Positions 30,262-40,675 of a stretch of DNA of 64,000 bases are shown piece after piece. Every line of letters starts with the position of its first letter. Positions within the stretch are counted from its first letter, which is position 1. Source of the stretch: Conexibacter woesei Iso977N (lineage in GTDB: Bacteria > Actinomycetota > Thermoleophilia > Solirubrobacterales > Solirubrobacteraceae); assembly GCF_000424625.1 (NCBI RefSeq), contig NZ_AUKG01000001.1, forward strand, positions 1,116,001 through 1,180,000, written 5' to 3'. The notes beneath the pieces are model-generated. The model was not told the DNA's origin and searched no databases. It saw only the letters and a program-made list of their open reading frames with translations. Made by a program: the position numbers and the translations under genes.

Positions 30262-31056
30262 GTGATCAACGACTTGGAACGCGCCTGCCAGGCGTCGCTG
30301 GAGCGCTCGCGCGAGCGCCGTGCGACCGTGGCGACGCGGTTGGCGGAACTGCGCCGCACGCGCAGGAGACGTGGGCGGCGTGGCGGCGTGTCCGTCGTCG
30401 CGCTGAGCGCGGCGCTCGCGCTCGGCGCCCCGCTGGCGCTGGCGCAGTCCAGCGCCCAGGCGCCCGCGCCGACGACGCTGAAGAGCGGGCAGACCGGCAG
30501 CGCCGTCAGCGCGCTGCAGGCGGCGCTCGGCGTCAGGCAGACCGGGACCTTCAACGCCGCCACCGCGCGCGCCGTGCGGTCCTTCCAGCGCAGGCACGGG
30601 CTGACGGTCGACGGGATCGTCGGGCCGCAGACCGCCGCGGCGCTGGGGCTGCCCTCGGGGATCGCGTCCTCGAGGGCGTCGACCGCCTCGACGGGTGACG
30701 CGTCGAGCGCGCTGGCGAAGATCGCCGCGTGCGAGTCCGGCGGCAACCCGGCGGCGATCAGCGCCGACGGCGTCTACCGCGGCAAGTACCAGTTCACGCG
30801 TTCGACGTGGGCGGAGATGGGCGGGTCGGGCGACCCGGCCGCCGCGCCCGAGAGCGAGCAGGACACGCGCGCCGCGCAGCTCTACGCGCAGCAGGGCACG
30901 GCCCCGTGGCCGGTCTGCGGCAAGGGCGTCGCGGCACCGTCGTCCTCGTCCTCGCCGAGCTCGTCGAACAGCACGCCGGCTCCGGCCGCGACCACCACGA
31001 CGCCCGCGGCGGCCCCGGTCGATGCGGACACGTCGGGCGGCGCGTCCGCCGGCTAG
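30262..31056 (+). CDS. Rpf-like muralytic protein with peptidoglycan-binding domain
   Basis: 264 residues. A long basic N-terminus precedes a membrane/signal helix (about 43-61). PG_binding_1 covers about 72-131 (LKSGQTGSAVSALQAALG, then DGIVGPQTAAALG). A transglycosylase-like/resuscitation-promoting-factor domain follows (about 150-228) with CESGGN, Glu158 being the likely catalytic residue, then GKYQFTRSTWAEMGG and the closing WPVCGKG. The tail is Ser/Thr/Pro/Ala-rich. It should cleave peptidoglycan glycan strands outside the cell. GTG 30262 has AAAGGA seven bases upstream and follows a c-di-AMP riboswitch. Confidence 0.9.
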   Translation: MINDLERACQASLERSRERRATVATRLAELRRTRRRRGRRGGVSVVALSAALALGAPLALAQSSAQAPAPTTLKSGQTGSAVSALQAALGVRQTGTFNAATARAVRSFQRRHGLTVDGIVGPQTAAALGLPSGIASSRASTASTGDASSALAKIAACESGGNPAAISADGVYRGKYQFTRSTWAEMGGSGDPAAAPESEQDTRAAQLYAQQGTAPWPVCGKGVAAPSSSSSPSSSNSTPAPAATTTTPAAAPVDADTSGGASAG

Positions 31057-31150
31057 GACCACCACACGGACACCCACGCGTGGCGCGCGGACGAGACGCG
31101 CGCCGCGCTGCGTGGCGGTGGCGTCGCGATCCTGCGACGCTTCCGCCACC

Positions 31151-31381
31151 GTGTCCGAGGCCGCCCAGCTCTTCCAGGTCGAGGTCGCCGATCGCTACAC
31201 GCCCGGGCTGAGCGGGCGCAGCGACCGCGACTACGTGTCGCCGCCGCAGGCGCGCGACGCCGCGCTGAAGCTCGCGGCGTTCCTGCTCGACTCCCCGACC
31301 ACCGCGCCGGACGGCGACGGCCCGTGGCAGCGCGCGCTGGCCGGCGGGCGCCGCACGGTCCGGCTGATCGTCACGGCGTGA
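31151..31381 (+). CDS. small hypothetical protein
   Basis: About 76 residues from a likely GTG at 31151. It is soluble, with SEAAQLFQVEVADRYTPG and RRTVRLIVTA at the ends and a central helix (ARDAALKLAAFLLD). No signal, no membrane segment and no family recognised. The start is uncertain because the frame stays open upstream and no ribosome site is clear. The 94-bp gap from the Rpf-like gene leaves co-transcription possible. Confidence 0.5.
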   Translation: MSEAAQLFQVEVADRYTPGLSGRSDRDYVSPPQARDAALKLAAFLLDSPTTAPDGDGPWQRALAGGRRTVRLIVTA

Positions 31382-31410
31382 CTGACCCTCCGTCCGGGTG
31401 GGTAGGAGTC

Positions 31411-31450
31411 GCTCAAGCCCGGCGGCGATCTGTCGATCACCGGGTTGAGC
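31411..31450 (+). other. imperfect inverted repeat with nested hairpin
   Basis: GCTCAAG-CCCGG (31411-31422) pairs with CCGGG-TTGAGC (31440-31450) around a loop that itself contains GATC-TGTC-GATC. It lies in the 147-bp gap between two convergent genes. It may be part of a terminator or a structured 3-prime end; no known RNA family is recognised. Confidence 0.4.
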
Positions 31451-31494
31451 GCATCACCTCCTCCTCGAATCGCTCGTGTTGTGACCTTCAGCCG

Positions 31495-31529
31495 GAGCTC
31501 CCTGTGCCAGCAGGGGGCTCTTGCTGTTT
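31495..31529 (+). terminator. rho-independent-like terminator
   Basis: GAGCTCCCTG and CAGGGGGCTC pair (one G-T) around TGCCAG, followed by TTGCTGTTT. This is a T-enriched tail, rare in such G+C-rich DNA. It points to a terminator for the plus-strand Rpf/small-protein transcription unit and lies right at the 3-prime end of the convergent permease gene. Confidence 0.6.
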
Positions 31530-32662
31530 CAGGAGCGCCCGAGCAGCGCGATCGTCGCGAGGCCCGCGACCATCGCGATGACCGCCAGCGGCGCGCCGAG
31601 GACCGAGAACCGCCGCGCGCTGGGGTGCGCGCCGGACGCGCGGGCGGCCTTGAACCACAGGTAGCTCGACAGCGAGCCGGTGACCGCGAGGTTCGGCCCG
31701 AGGTTGAGGCCGAGCAGCAGCGCGCGCGGGTGCGGCGGCGCGCTGGCCGAGAGCAGGACGGCGGCCGGGAGGTTGTTGACGAGGACCGAGGAGACCGCGC
31801 CGATCGCGGTCGTCTCCCACGCGCTCGCCTCGGCGAGCAGGTCCGCGGGCCCGGACCAGGCGCGCGCCAGGAGCCCGAGCAGAACCGAGAGCGCGAACAG
31901 CGCGGCGAGCGCGTCCGGGCCGACGGCCTCGATCGCGGCCTTGGGCTGAACGCGCCGCGCGAGCGCCGCCGCGAGGCCGACCGCCAGGACCGGGATCCCC
32001 GGGTGCGGCAGCGCGAGCACGAGGACGGCGGCGATCGCGCAGGCGACGACGCCGAGCATGCGCGGGCGCTGCGCCACGGCGCGTGCGGGCTCCGCGACGG
32101 CCACGCCTCCGCCGTCCCGCGCGGCGCCGCGCGCCTGCACGAGCACCAGCCCCACCGCCGTGACCGCCGCCACGACGAGCGCCGCGGGCAGGACGCGCGC
32201 GACGAACGTCGCGCCGCTGACCGGCTCGCCGGACAACACCAACAGGTTGGTCAGGTTCGCGCCCGGCAGCAGCAGCGACGACGCGTTGGCCATCAGGACC
32301 GACCCGTACAGGAACGCCTCCTCGCCCGAGCCCGACCCGCGTGCGGCGCCGATCAGGATCGGCGTCAGGAACACCACCGCGGTGTCGAGGTTCAGGACCG
32401 CCGTCACCAGCGCGACCAGCGCGAGCGCGAGCAGCAGCAGCCGCCGCGGGTGCGTCGTCACGCCGAGCAGGCGTGCGGAGGCGTACTCGAAGACCCCGTC
32501 GCGATCGGCGACCAACCCCAACAACAACAACCCCGCGACGAGCAGGAACGGCCCGGACGCCTGATCCGCCGCATCGCGCGCACGGCCATCCGCGACGCAG
32601 GCAACGACCGCGCCGAGGACCACCACCGCGCCGACCGGGCGCACCCAGACCTTCATGTCCAT
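31529..32662 (-). CDS. ArsB/SLC13-type ion permease
   Basis: About 377 residues with roughly ten helices in two repeats. The motifs NLDTAVVFLTPI in the first half and SSVLVNNLPAAVLLSA in the second are the re-entrant substrate loops of the ArsB/NhaD/IT superfamily. ArsB members export arsenite; others move dicarboxylates or act as Na+/H+ antiporters. No ars genes are adjacent, so arsenite export is only one option. The family is usually ~420-430 residues; this copy is somewhat short. The start may be ATG 32662, 32656 or 32698. Confidence 0.75.
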   Translation of the reverse strand: MDMKVWVRPVGAVVVLGAVVACVADGRARDAADQASGPFLLVAGLLLLGLVADRDGVFEYASARLLGVTTHPRRLLLLALALVALVTAVLNLDTAVVFLTPILIGAARGSGSGEEAFLYGSVLMANASSLLLPGANLTNLLVLSGEPVSGATFVARVLPAALVVAAVTAVGLVLVQARGAARDGGGVAVAEPARAVAQRPRMLGVVACAIAAVLVLALPHPGIPVLAVGLAAALARRVQPKAAIEAVGPDALAALFALSVLLGLLARAWSGPADLLAEASAWETTAIGAVSSVLVNNLPAAVLLSASAPPHPRALLLGLNLGPNLAVTGSLSSYLWFKAARASGAHPSARRFSVLGAPLAVIAMVAGLATIALLGRS

Positions 32663-32703
32663 CGCTGCCGCACTGTGCCCGACCACACCGACGTCCACGC
32701 GCC

Positions 32704-33279
32704 GTGTCGCATACTGAGGCGATCGTCCCGCGGATCCCCCTCATCGCCGGCGCGCTCGGCGCCGCCCTGCTCCTGGCCGGCTGCGGCGGCTCGTCGGCGC
32801 CCAGGACGGCCGGCTCCGTGCGCCTCTCGATCGCCGCGCCGCGCGACATGGCGAGCGTCCGCGACGGCTCGGTCGAGCTGAGCGGGACGGTGCATCCCGC
32901 GGGCGCGACCGTCACCGTCCGCGGCAGGCGCGCGTCGATCGCCGGCGGCGGCTCCTGGAGCGCCTCCGTGCCGCTGGAGCCCGGCGTCAACGTCGTCGAC
33001 GTGCTCGCCTCGTCCGGTTCCTCCAAGCCCGCGCTGACCGCGCTGCGCGTCCGCCGGATCGTCGACATCGACGTCCCCGACGTGTCGGGCCTCGGCGCCG
33101 ACGACGCCAAGCAGCAGATCGAAGATGCCCACCTCGTCGCCAAGACGCAGACCGACGACAGCGGCTTCTTCGACCAGATCCTCGGCGGCGACCCTCGGGT
33201 CTGCTCGACCGACCCGGAGCCCGGCACCTCCGTCGACCCGGGCTCCACGGTCACGATCCACCTGTCGCGCCGCTGCTAG
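32704..33279 (+). CDS. lipoprotein with PASTA-like C-terminal domain
   Basis: About 191 residues from GTG 32704. The signal peptide has the lipobox LLAGC, so the protein should be lipid-anchored on the outside. A beta-rich domain (about 38-125, SGTVHPAGATVTVRGR) is followed by a PASTA-like domain (about 125-190) reading DVPDVSGLGADDAKQQIE and ending EPGTSVDPGSTVTIHLS. PASTA modules bind peptidoglycan stem peptides or muropeptides. It is convergent with a membrane Ser/Thr kinase that itself lacks PASTA repeats, so it could be a separate sensor part; this is inference. Confidence 0.75.
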   Translation: MSHTEAIVPRIPLIAGALGAALLLAGCGGSSAPRTAGSVRLSIAAPRDMASVRDGSVELSGTVHPAGATVTVRGRRASIAGGGSWSASVPLEPGVNVVDVLASSGSSKPALTALRVRRIVDIDVPDVSGLGADDAKQQIEDAHLVAKTQTDDSGFFDQILGGDPRVCSTDPEPGTSVDPGSTVTIHLSRRC

Positions 33280-33290
33280 GCGCGCTGCGC

Positions 33291-34793
<1,503 letters not shown>

Positions 34794-34813
34794 GCACCCC
34801 TCATTGTGCCGCG

Positions 34814-35767
34814 TCAGCGTTCGTAGTTCGGAAGCTGGTTGCGCAGCGTCGTGTATCCGGCCCGCGTCTGGCCGTCCGGAGCGGTCAACCCGGCGTCGAA
34901 GCGCGCGTCGCAGCCGGCGCCGGTCCAGTTGTACACGTAGAGCCGCTGGACGCCCGCGCTGCGGTACCTCTTGGCGAGGGAGAACATGTTGTTGATCCGG
35001 TGCGCGGCGCGCGTCGTGTTGCACGGGAACGAGCTGCCGAACTTCACGATCCCGCCGGTCTCGGTGAACCAGAACCTGGTCTTCGAGTTGTAGTGGTGGG
35101 CTTCGTGGATGATGTTGTGGGTGAACGTCGTGCGCTGGCGGTTGACGTCGCCGTAGTTGTGGATGCCGACGAGCGTCACGCGCCTGCGGTAGGTCGAGCT
35201 CAAGTGCTGGAAGAACGTCTTCATGTACTGCTCGACGCCGGTCTGGTCCAGGACGTCGAGCGCGACGACGCCGCACGACGAGCACGGCTGCTTGACCATC
35301 CGGTACATCTCGCGGAAGTAGTCGGCGGCGCGCGTCGGCGAGCGGTAGGTCGGCTGCGACGCGTGGTTGGCCTCGTTCCAGACGCCGAACTCGGTGACCC
35401 CGAGGCTCCGGAACTGCCTCACCAGGCGGCCGACCTTCGACTTGTAGGCGTCGACCGACGGCAGCCTGGCCTTCTTGATGGTGTAGTTGTCGGTCGAGAC
35501 GTGCAGCAGCACCGAGAAGCCGTTGGCGCGCGCCTTCTGGACCCAGAGCGTGGCCGCGGTCAGCTGCCCCGGGTTGTCCATGATGTTCCACGGGACGATG
35601 TAGCGCACGCGCTTGAACTTCGCGCGCTGGAACGCGGGCTGGTCGAACATCGTCAGCGATTGGTCGCCGATCCCGACGCGGATCGGGATCCGGCCGGCGG
35701 GCGCGGCGCTGGGGAGCGCGGCGAGCAGGGCGACGACGAGGACGGCGAGCGAGACGGCGCGGCGCAT
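34814..35767 (-). CDS. secreted clan-A glycosidase-like protein
   Basis: 317 residues with a signal peptide (about 1-24). A compact TIM-barrel protein: VRYIVPWNIMDNPGQL, then EFGVWNEANHASQPTY with the acid/base Glu, and FWFTETGGIV with the nucleophile Glu. These motifs place it near GH39/GH5-like clan-A enzymes. Four Cys residues could form disulfides outside the cell. It lies 20 bp upstream of the kinase gene on the same strand and could be co-transcribed with it. AAGAGGGG abuts ATG 35767, so a slightly upstream start is possible. Confidence 0.7.
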   Translation of the reverse strand: MRRAVSLAVLVVALLAALPSAAPAGRIPIRVGIGDQSLTMFDQPAFQRAKFKRVRYIVPWNIMDNPGQLTAATLWVQKARANGFSVLLHVSTDNYTIKKARLPSVDAYKSKVGRLVRQFRSLGVTEFGVWNEANHASQPTYRSPTRAADYFREMYRMVKQPCSSCGVVALDVLDQTGVEQYMKTFFQHLSSTYRRRVTLVGIHNYGDVNRQRTTFTHNIIHEAHHYNSKTRFWFTETGGIVKFGSSFPCNTTRAAHRINNMFSLAKRYRSAGVQRLYVYNWTGAGCDARFDAGLTAPDGQTRAGYTTLRNQLPNYER

Positions 35768-35857
35768 CCCCTCTTGATGCCCGTGTGCAGCGCCGCTACT
35801 CGCCCCGATCACGAATCGGCGTCGAAACGGCGGCGCCGCGCGCCGAGACTGAAGGAC

Positions 35858-36193
35858 ATGAGCAACAACCTGACCCAAGTCACCGACGCGACCTTCCAGG
35901 CCGAGGTCCTCGAGTCCGACAAGCCCGTCCTCGTCGACTTCTGGGCGGCGTGGTGCCCGCCGTGCCGCGCGATGCACCCGATCCTCGACGAGCTCTCCGG
36001 CGAGCGCGACGACATCAAGGTCGTCTCGGTCGACGTCGACGCCAACCAGGGCGTCGCGGCGCAGATGCAGATCCTCTCGATGCCGACGTTCCTGCTGATC
36101 GACAACGGCGCCGAGGCGCTGCGCCTGATCGGCTCGCGCCCGAAGCGCAAGCTCGTCGCCGAGCTGGACGAGGCGCTGACCGCGCGCGTCTAG
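35858..36193 (+). CDS. trxA: thioredoxin with CPPC active site
   Basis: 111 residues, normal thioredoxin length. WAAWCPPCRAM carries the redox pair Cys33 and Cys36, with two prolines between them instead of the classical Gly-Pro. The cis-Pro loop SMPTFLL is present. It reduces disulfides in the cytoplasm; CPPC forms usually have a shifted redox potential compared with CGPC. AAGGA precedes the ATG. The stop shares CTAG (36190-36193) with the convergent LysR gene. Confidence 0.92.
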   Translation: MSNNLTQVTDATFQAEVLESDKPVLVDFWAAWCPPCRAMHPILDELSGERDDIKVVSVDVDANQGVAAQMQILSMPTFLLIDNGAEALRLIGSRPKRKLVAELDEALTARV

Positions 36194-37086
36194 CCCAGCG
36201 CTGCGCGCAGGTGCTCGGCCAGCAGCCGGGCGACGGGGCCGACGGCCCCGCCTGTGCGCGTCAGCAGCGTCAGCTCGTGGCGCGCGGCGGCCGCGGCCAC
36301 GCGCGCCACGCCGACCTCCGGGCCGTCCACGACCGCCCACGACTCCGGGACCAGCGCGACGCCGAGCCCGGCGCCGACGAGCATCCGGACCGCGGCGGGC
36401 TCGCCGACCTCGAACAGCGGGACCGGCCCGAAGCCCTCCTCCGCGCACGCGCGCAGGACCGACCCACGCAGCGCGCTGCCCGGCTCGGCCAGGACGAACG
36501 GCCGGTCGCGCACGTCCCACAGCTTCAGCCCCGACGCCCCCGCCAGCGGGTCGTCGGGGCCGACGAGCAGGACCAGCGGCTCCGCGCGCAGCGCGGTCGC
36601 GGTCACCGTGTCCTCCGGGACCGTCACGCCCTCCGGCAGCGCCGCGATCGCCAGCTCGTAGTCGCCCGAGACGATCAAGTCCACCACCTCGGTCCCCGTG
36701 CACTGGCGCAGCGCGATCCGGACGCCGGGGTGCTCGCGCCCGAAGCGCGCCAGCTCGGCCGCGACGCGCAGCGCGTCGCCCGCGGTCGCCGCCGCCCGGA
36801 CGCCGCCGCGCAGCGTCCCGGCGTGCTCGTCCATCGCGGCGCGCGCCTGCGCGACGTCGGCCAGGATCGCCTCGGCGCGCGCCAGGAGGTCCTCGCCCGC
36901 GGGCGTCACCTCGACCGGCGGCTGCGCGCCCGGGCGCCGGCGCAGCAGCTCCAGCCCCAGCTCGGCCTCCAGCCGCCGCACGGCCTGGGAGACCGCCGAC
37001 TGCGTCACGTACAGCGACTCCGCGGCGCGGCGGAAGTGCCGGTGGCGCGCGACCGCGGCGAAGTACTCCAGCTGGCGGAGGTCCAT
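36190..37086 (-). CDS. LysR-family transcriptional regulator
   Basis: 298 residues, standard LTTR length. The N-terminal winged HTH MDLRQLEYFAAVARHRHFRR and SQAVRRLEAELG is typical, followed by a two-lobe periplasmic-binding-like effector domain (about 90-290). The gene is divergent from PEP carboxylase with a 63-bp gap and convergent on thioredoxin; LTTRs often control the divergent neighbour, so ppc is the first candidate target. The effector is unknown. Confidence 0.9.
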   Translation of the reverse strand: MDLRQLEYFAAVARHRHFRRAAESLYVTQSAVSQAVRRLEAELGLELLRRRPGAQPPVEVTPAGEDLLARAEAILADVAQARAAMDEHAGTLRGGVRAAATAGDALRVAAELARFGREHPGVRIALRQCTGTEVVDLIVSGDYELAIAALPEGVTVPEDTVTATALRAEPLVLLVGPDDPLAGASGLKLWDVRDRPFVLAEPGSALRGSVLRACAEEGFGPVPLFEVGEPAAVRMLVGAGLGVALVPESWAVVDGPEVGVARVAAAAARHELTLLTRTGGAVGPVARLLAEHLRAALG

Positions 37087-37149
37087 TGCGGTGCATTCTG
37101 ACGTCCGGACCCTTCGCGGCGCGGCGGCGGCGGGCTACCGTCGAGGGCC

Positions 37150-39759
37150 ATGGACGCCACCGACGTCGAGCTCCTCGAAGGCCTCGTCCACGACGTGCTC
37201 TCCGAGCAGGAGGGTGCGGCCTTCGCCGACACCGTCTCCTGGCTGCACGCGACCGCCGCGCGCGTGCGCCAGGGCGACCACGCGTCGGCCGACGCGCTGC
37301 TGCAGCGACTCCATCAACTTGCCGAGGGCGACCTGGAGCCGATCATCCGCGCGTGCTCGCTGCAGCTCCAGCTCGCGAACATCGCCGAGGAGCGCGAGCG
37401 CCTGCGGCGCCGCCGCGCCTACGACGCGGAGGGGGAGACGCAGCGCGAGTCGCTGGCGGAGACCGCCTCGCTCCTCTCGCAACATGATGTCGTTGCCGCC
37501 GACGCGCTGCGCGCGCTGCACGTCGAGCTGGTCCTGACCGCGCACCCGACCGAGGCGGCGCGCCGCTCGGTCCTGGACCACGTGTGGGAGATCGACCTGC
37601 TCCTGGACCGCGTCGAGGACCCGCGCACCGGCCGCTCGCGCCGCGACGCGCTGCTGCGCGAGCTGCGCGAGGTGCTGACGATCTGGTGGCAGACCGACGA
37701 GGTCCGCCGTGCGCGGCCGCACGTCGAGGACGAGGTCCGGCGCACGTTGTACGTCTTCGAGAGCGTGCTCTACGACGCGGTCCCGCGGACGCTCGACGAG
37801 CTGGAGCGCGCGCTCGGCGTCTCCCTCGAGCGCGACGGCGGCGGCGAGCCGGTCCTGGAGTTCGCCTCCTGGCCGGGCGGCGACATGGACGGCCACCCGG
37901 AGGTCGGCGCCGACACGGTGACCGCGACGATCGAGCTGCACCGCCGCGCGGCGCTGCGGCTGCTGCGCGACCGGATCGGCGCGCTGGCCCGGCGCTTCAG
38001 CCACTCGGAACGACATGTACGCGTCTCTCCCGAGCTGGAGGAGTCGCTGCGGATGGACGCGCTGGACCTCCCGAGCGCGCGCGTCCTGCGGCGCCCGCAC
38101 CATGCGTGGGAGCCGCTGCGGACCAAGTTGGGGTTCATGGAGCGCCGGATCATCAACATGCTCGACGGGCGCGGCGAGGCGGGCTACGACTCCCCGGCCG
38201 GGCTGCGCGCGGACCTGGAGCTGGTCGCGGGCTCGCTGGGCTCCGAGCACGTCGCGCACGGCGCGCTGCAGCGGCTGCTGCGTCAGGTCGACACCTTCGG
38301 CTTCCACCTCGCGGGGCTGGACCTGCGCCAGAACGCGAACGTCGTCGACGCCGCGGTGAGCGCGCTGCTGCCGGGCTTCGCGGCCGCCGGCGAGGAGGAG
38401 CGCCAGGCGCTGCTGGCCGACGCGATCGCGGTCGGGCGACCCGGGCTGGGGCGCCGCCCGGAGGGCACCGCGGGCGAGCTCGTCGCCGCGCTCGACGCGG
38501 CGGCGCTGGCGAGCGCGGCCTACGGGCCGGAGGTCGTGCGCTGCCTGATCGTGTCGATGACCGAGCAGCCGTCGCACGTCCTCGGCGCGCGCTGGCTGGC
38601 CCAGCGCGCGGGCGCCGCGCTGGACCTGCGCTTCGTCCCGCTGTTCGAGACGCTCGACGACCTCGAGCGCGCGCCGGAGACGATGGCCAAGTTGTACGCC
38701 TCGCCCGCCTATCGACAGCTGGTCCGGGACCAGGGCGACCGGCAGATCATCATGTTGGGGTACTCGGACTCCGGCAAGGACGGGTCGTTCATCGCGTCGC
38801 AGTGGGCACTGCGCGGCGCGCAGATCGAGCTGGCGCGCCAGGCGGCGGAGGAGGGCGTGGAGCTGGAGCTGTTCCATGGCCGCGGCGGGTCGACGTCGCG
38901 CGGCGGCGGACCGATGTACCGCGCGATCGTCGCGCAGCCGACTGGGTCGCTGCGCGGGCGGATCCGGATCACCGAGCAGGGCGAGACGATCAGTGCGCGC
39001 TACGGCCACCCGGAGCTGGCGGAGCGCTCGCTGGAGCAGACGCTGAGCGCGGTCCTGCTGGCGTCCAACGTGGCGCGGCCGGCGGCGAGCGAGGACTGGC
39101 GCGCCGACGTCGACCGCCTGGCGCGGCGCTCGCGCGAGGTCTACCGCGCGCTGGTCTACGAGGACCCGGACTTCGCGCGCTTCTTCTTCCAGATCACGCC
39201 GATCGATGCGCTCGCCGACCTCAACATCGGCTCGCGGCCGCCGGCGCGCGGCGGCGGGGACGGCACGATCGAGTCGCTGCGCGCGATCCCGTGGGTCTTC
39301 TCGTGGACGCAGAACCGGATCCTGCTGACGTCCTGGTACGGCGCGGGCACGGCGCTCGCCGAGGGCGACCTGGCGCGCTACCGCGCGATGAACGAGCGCT
39401 GGCCGTTCTTCGCGTCGCTGATCTCGACGCTGGAGATGGCGCTGTTCAAGACCGACCTGGGCGTCGCCGAGCGCTACCTGCGGCTGGTCGAGCCGGGGCT
39501 GCGCGAGAAGTTCTGGCCGCAGGTGGTCGCCGAGCACGACAAGGTCAAGGACGCGGTCCTGGCGATCACCGGCCGGGCGAAGCTGCTGGAGGGCACGCGG
39601 CTGCGCGAGCGCCTCGGCCACCGCGATCCGTGGGTCGACCCGCTGTCGCACCTGCAGATCGAGCTGCTGGAGCGCGTGCGCGCAGGCGCCGACGAGGACC
39701 GCCAGGCGCTGCTGGGCACCGTGACGGGGATCGCCTTCGGCCTGCGCAACACGGGCTGA
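37150..39759 (+). CDS. ppc: phosphoenolpyruvate carboxylase
   Basis: 869 residues, typical bacterial length. It catalyses bicarbonate + PEP to oxaloacetate, replenishing the TCA cycle. All signatures are visible: LVLTAHPTEA with the catalytic His132, GYSDSGKDGS, FHGRGGSTSRGGGP (mobile catalytic loop), QNRILL and the C-terminal RNTG that closes the inhibitor site. ATG 37150 is preceded by GAGGGCC. Codon use and completeness suggest an active housekeeping enzyme. Confidence 0.96.
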   Translation: MDATDVELLEGLVHDVLSEQEGAAFADTVSWLHATAARVRQGDHASADALLQRLHQLAEGDLEPIIRACSLQLQLANIAEERERLRRRRAYDAEGETQRESLAETASLLSQHDVVAADALRALHVELVLTAHPTEAARRSVLDHVWEIDLLLDRVEDPRTGRSRRDALLRELREVLTIWWQTDEVRRARPHVEDEVRRTLYVFESVLYDAVPRTLDELERALGVSLERDGGGEPVLEFASWPGGDMDGHPEVGADTVTATIELHRRAALRLLRDRIGALARRFSHSERHVRVSPELEESLRMDALDLPSARVLRRPHHAWEPLRTKLGFMERRIINMLDGRGEAGYDSPAGLRADLELVAGSLGSEHVAHGALQRLLRQVDTFGFHLAGLDLRQNANVVDAAVSALLPGFAAAGEEERQALLADAIAVGRPGLGRRPEGTAGELVAALDAAALASAAYGPEVVRCLIVSMTEQPSHVLGARWLAQRAGAALDLRFVPLFETLDDLERAPETMAKLYASPAYRQLVRDQGDRQIIMLGYSDSGKDGSFIASQWALRGAQIELARQAAEEGVELELFHGRGGSTSRGGGPMYRAIVAQPTGSLRGRIRITEQGETISARYGHPELAERSLEQTLSAVLLASNVARPAASEDWRADVDRLARRSREVYRALVYEDPDFARFFFQITPIDALADLNIGSRPPARGGGDGTIESLRAIPWVFSWTQNRILLTSWYGAGTALAEGDLARYRAMNERWPFFASLISTLEMALFKTDLGVAERYLRLVEPGLREKFWPQVVAEHDKVKDAVLAITGRAKLLEGTRLRERLGHRDPWVDPLSHLQIELLERVRAGADEDRQALLGTVTGIAFGLRNTG

Positions 39760-39783
39760 GGGTCCTGCGGGCGGGCGCGGCCG

Positions 39784-39984
39784 TTACGCCAGTGCGGCGG
39801 GCACCTCCGTCCTCATCGCCTCGCGGATGCCGGCGCGCAGCTCGGCGTTGTCCTCGTGGCCGTGCTTGGTGACCGCGTGGGTCACGGCGGCCTCGAGCAG
39901 GTGCTCCTCGCTGCCGGACATCGCGAGGTCGCAGCCGGACTCGCTCGGGAAGTCCCGGCAATCGATGTACATGCGGCCCGTCAT
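39784..39984 (-). CDS. DUF1059 small protein
   Basis: 66 residues. MYIDCRDFPSESGCDLAM, then ATHAV-like VTHAVTKHGHED and the closing IREAMR form the DUF1059 family, a widespread small protein with conserved Cys and His residues that might bind a metal. The function is unknown. ATG 39984 is fixed by a strong Shine-Dalgarno GGAAGGAGG six bases upstream, one of the best in the window. Confidence 0.85.
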   Translation of the reverse strand: MTGRMYIDCRDFPSESGCDLAMSGSEEHLLEAAVTHAVTKHGHEDNAELRAGIREAMRTEVPAALA

Positions 39985-40080
39985 CGGGCCTCCTTCCGGT
40001 TGGGAAGGCGTCTCCCGCGTCTTCGTGACGACGCTACGCCCGCGCCGCGCGCGGGGCAAGGGCGCGCCTAGGCGCGCGGG

Positions 40081-40548
40081 CTACCAGCCGTGCTCGGCGT
40101 GGTGCTCGTCGTCGGCGGAGCCGTCGGCCCCGCCGTCGCCGAGGACGGCGTGCAGCGCGTCGGCGCGCAGCGAGGCCATCGGGTCGATCATCGCCGCGAC
40201 GTACGGGTAGGCCTCGGCGTCCTCTTCGCGCATCCAGCCGCGGTCGTCGGCGGCGTGGACCCACTCGACGAGCGCGTCGTGCAGGGCGGTGAAGCGGGCG
40301 AGCGGCAGGACGAGCGTCGCATTCGCGCCGTGGTCGGCGAGCGTGTACAGCTCGTCGGAGATCGACGTCAGCTCGCGCAGGGCGAGGACGTCGTCGGTGC
40401 TCAGCTCCAGGTGCCGATGGCGTTCCAGCCGGATCGACTCGGCCGCCCTCGCCGCCGCCTTCAGCTGCTCGGCGGACAGGTCGAACGACACGTTGCAGAC
40501 GGGGGTCCCGTCTGCGGCGTGGAGCGTACGGAGCTCGGCGTTGACCAT
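40081..40548 (-). CDS. hypothetical protein
   Basis: 155 residues from ATG 40548 (an in-frame ATG at 40620 would add 24). Soluble, helix-rich, with FDLSAEQLKAAARAAESIRLE, DDVLALRELTSI and an acidic, His-containing tail (DDEHHAEHGW). No signal or membrane segment. No family is recognised. It is divergent from the Nudix gene; the 127-bp gap (40549-40675) is less G+C-rich and probably holds both promoters. Confidence 0.6.
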   Translation of the reverse strand: MVNAELRTLHAADGTPVCNVSFDLSAEQLKAAARAAESIRLERHRHLELSTDDVLALRELTSISDELYTLADHGANATLVLPLARFTALHDALVEWVHAADDRGWMREEDAEAYPYVAAMIDPMASLRADALHAVLGDGGADGSADDEHHAEHGW

Positions 40549-40675
40549 GACGTTGAAGACGCTAGCGGGTTGGAAGGACGACCGTGTGTCGTTTCCCGTT
40601 GTGCCCCGGTTATCGGCCATTGACGCGTGGCCCATGAGCCAACCGGGCGCGCCCGCGGTTCGTGCAGTAACGTGC

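Noticed and set aside
31529-32662. Assignment of the permease as a dedicated arsenite exporter with an ars operon
   Set aside because: No arsR, arsC or arsA is adjacent, and the superfamily includes carriers of other ions.
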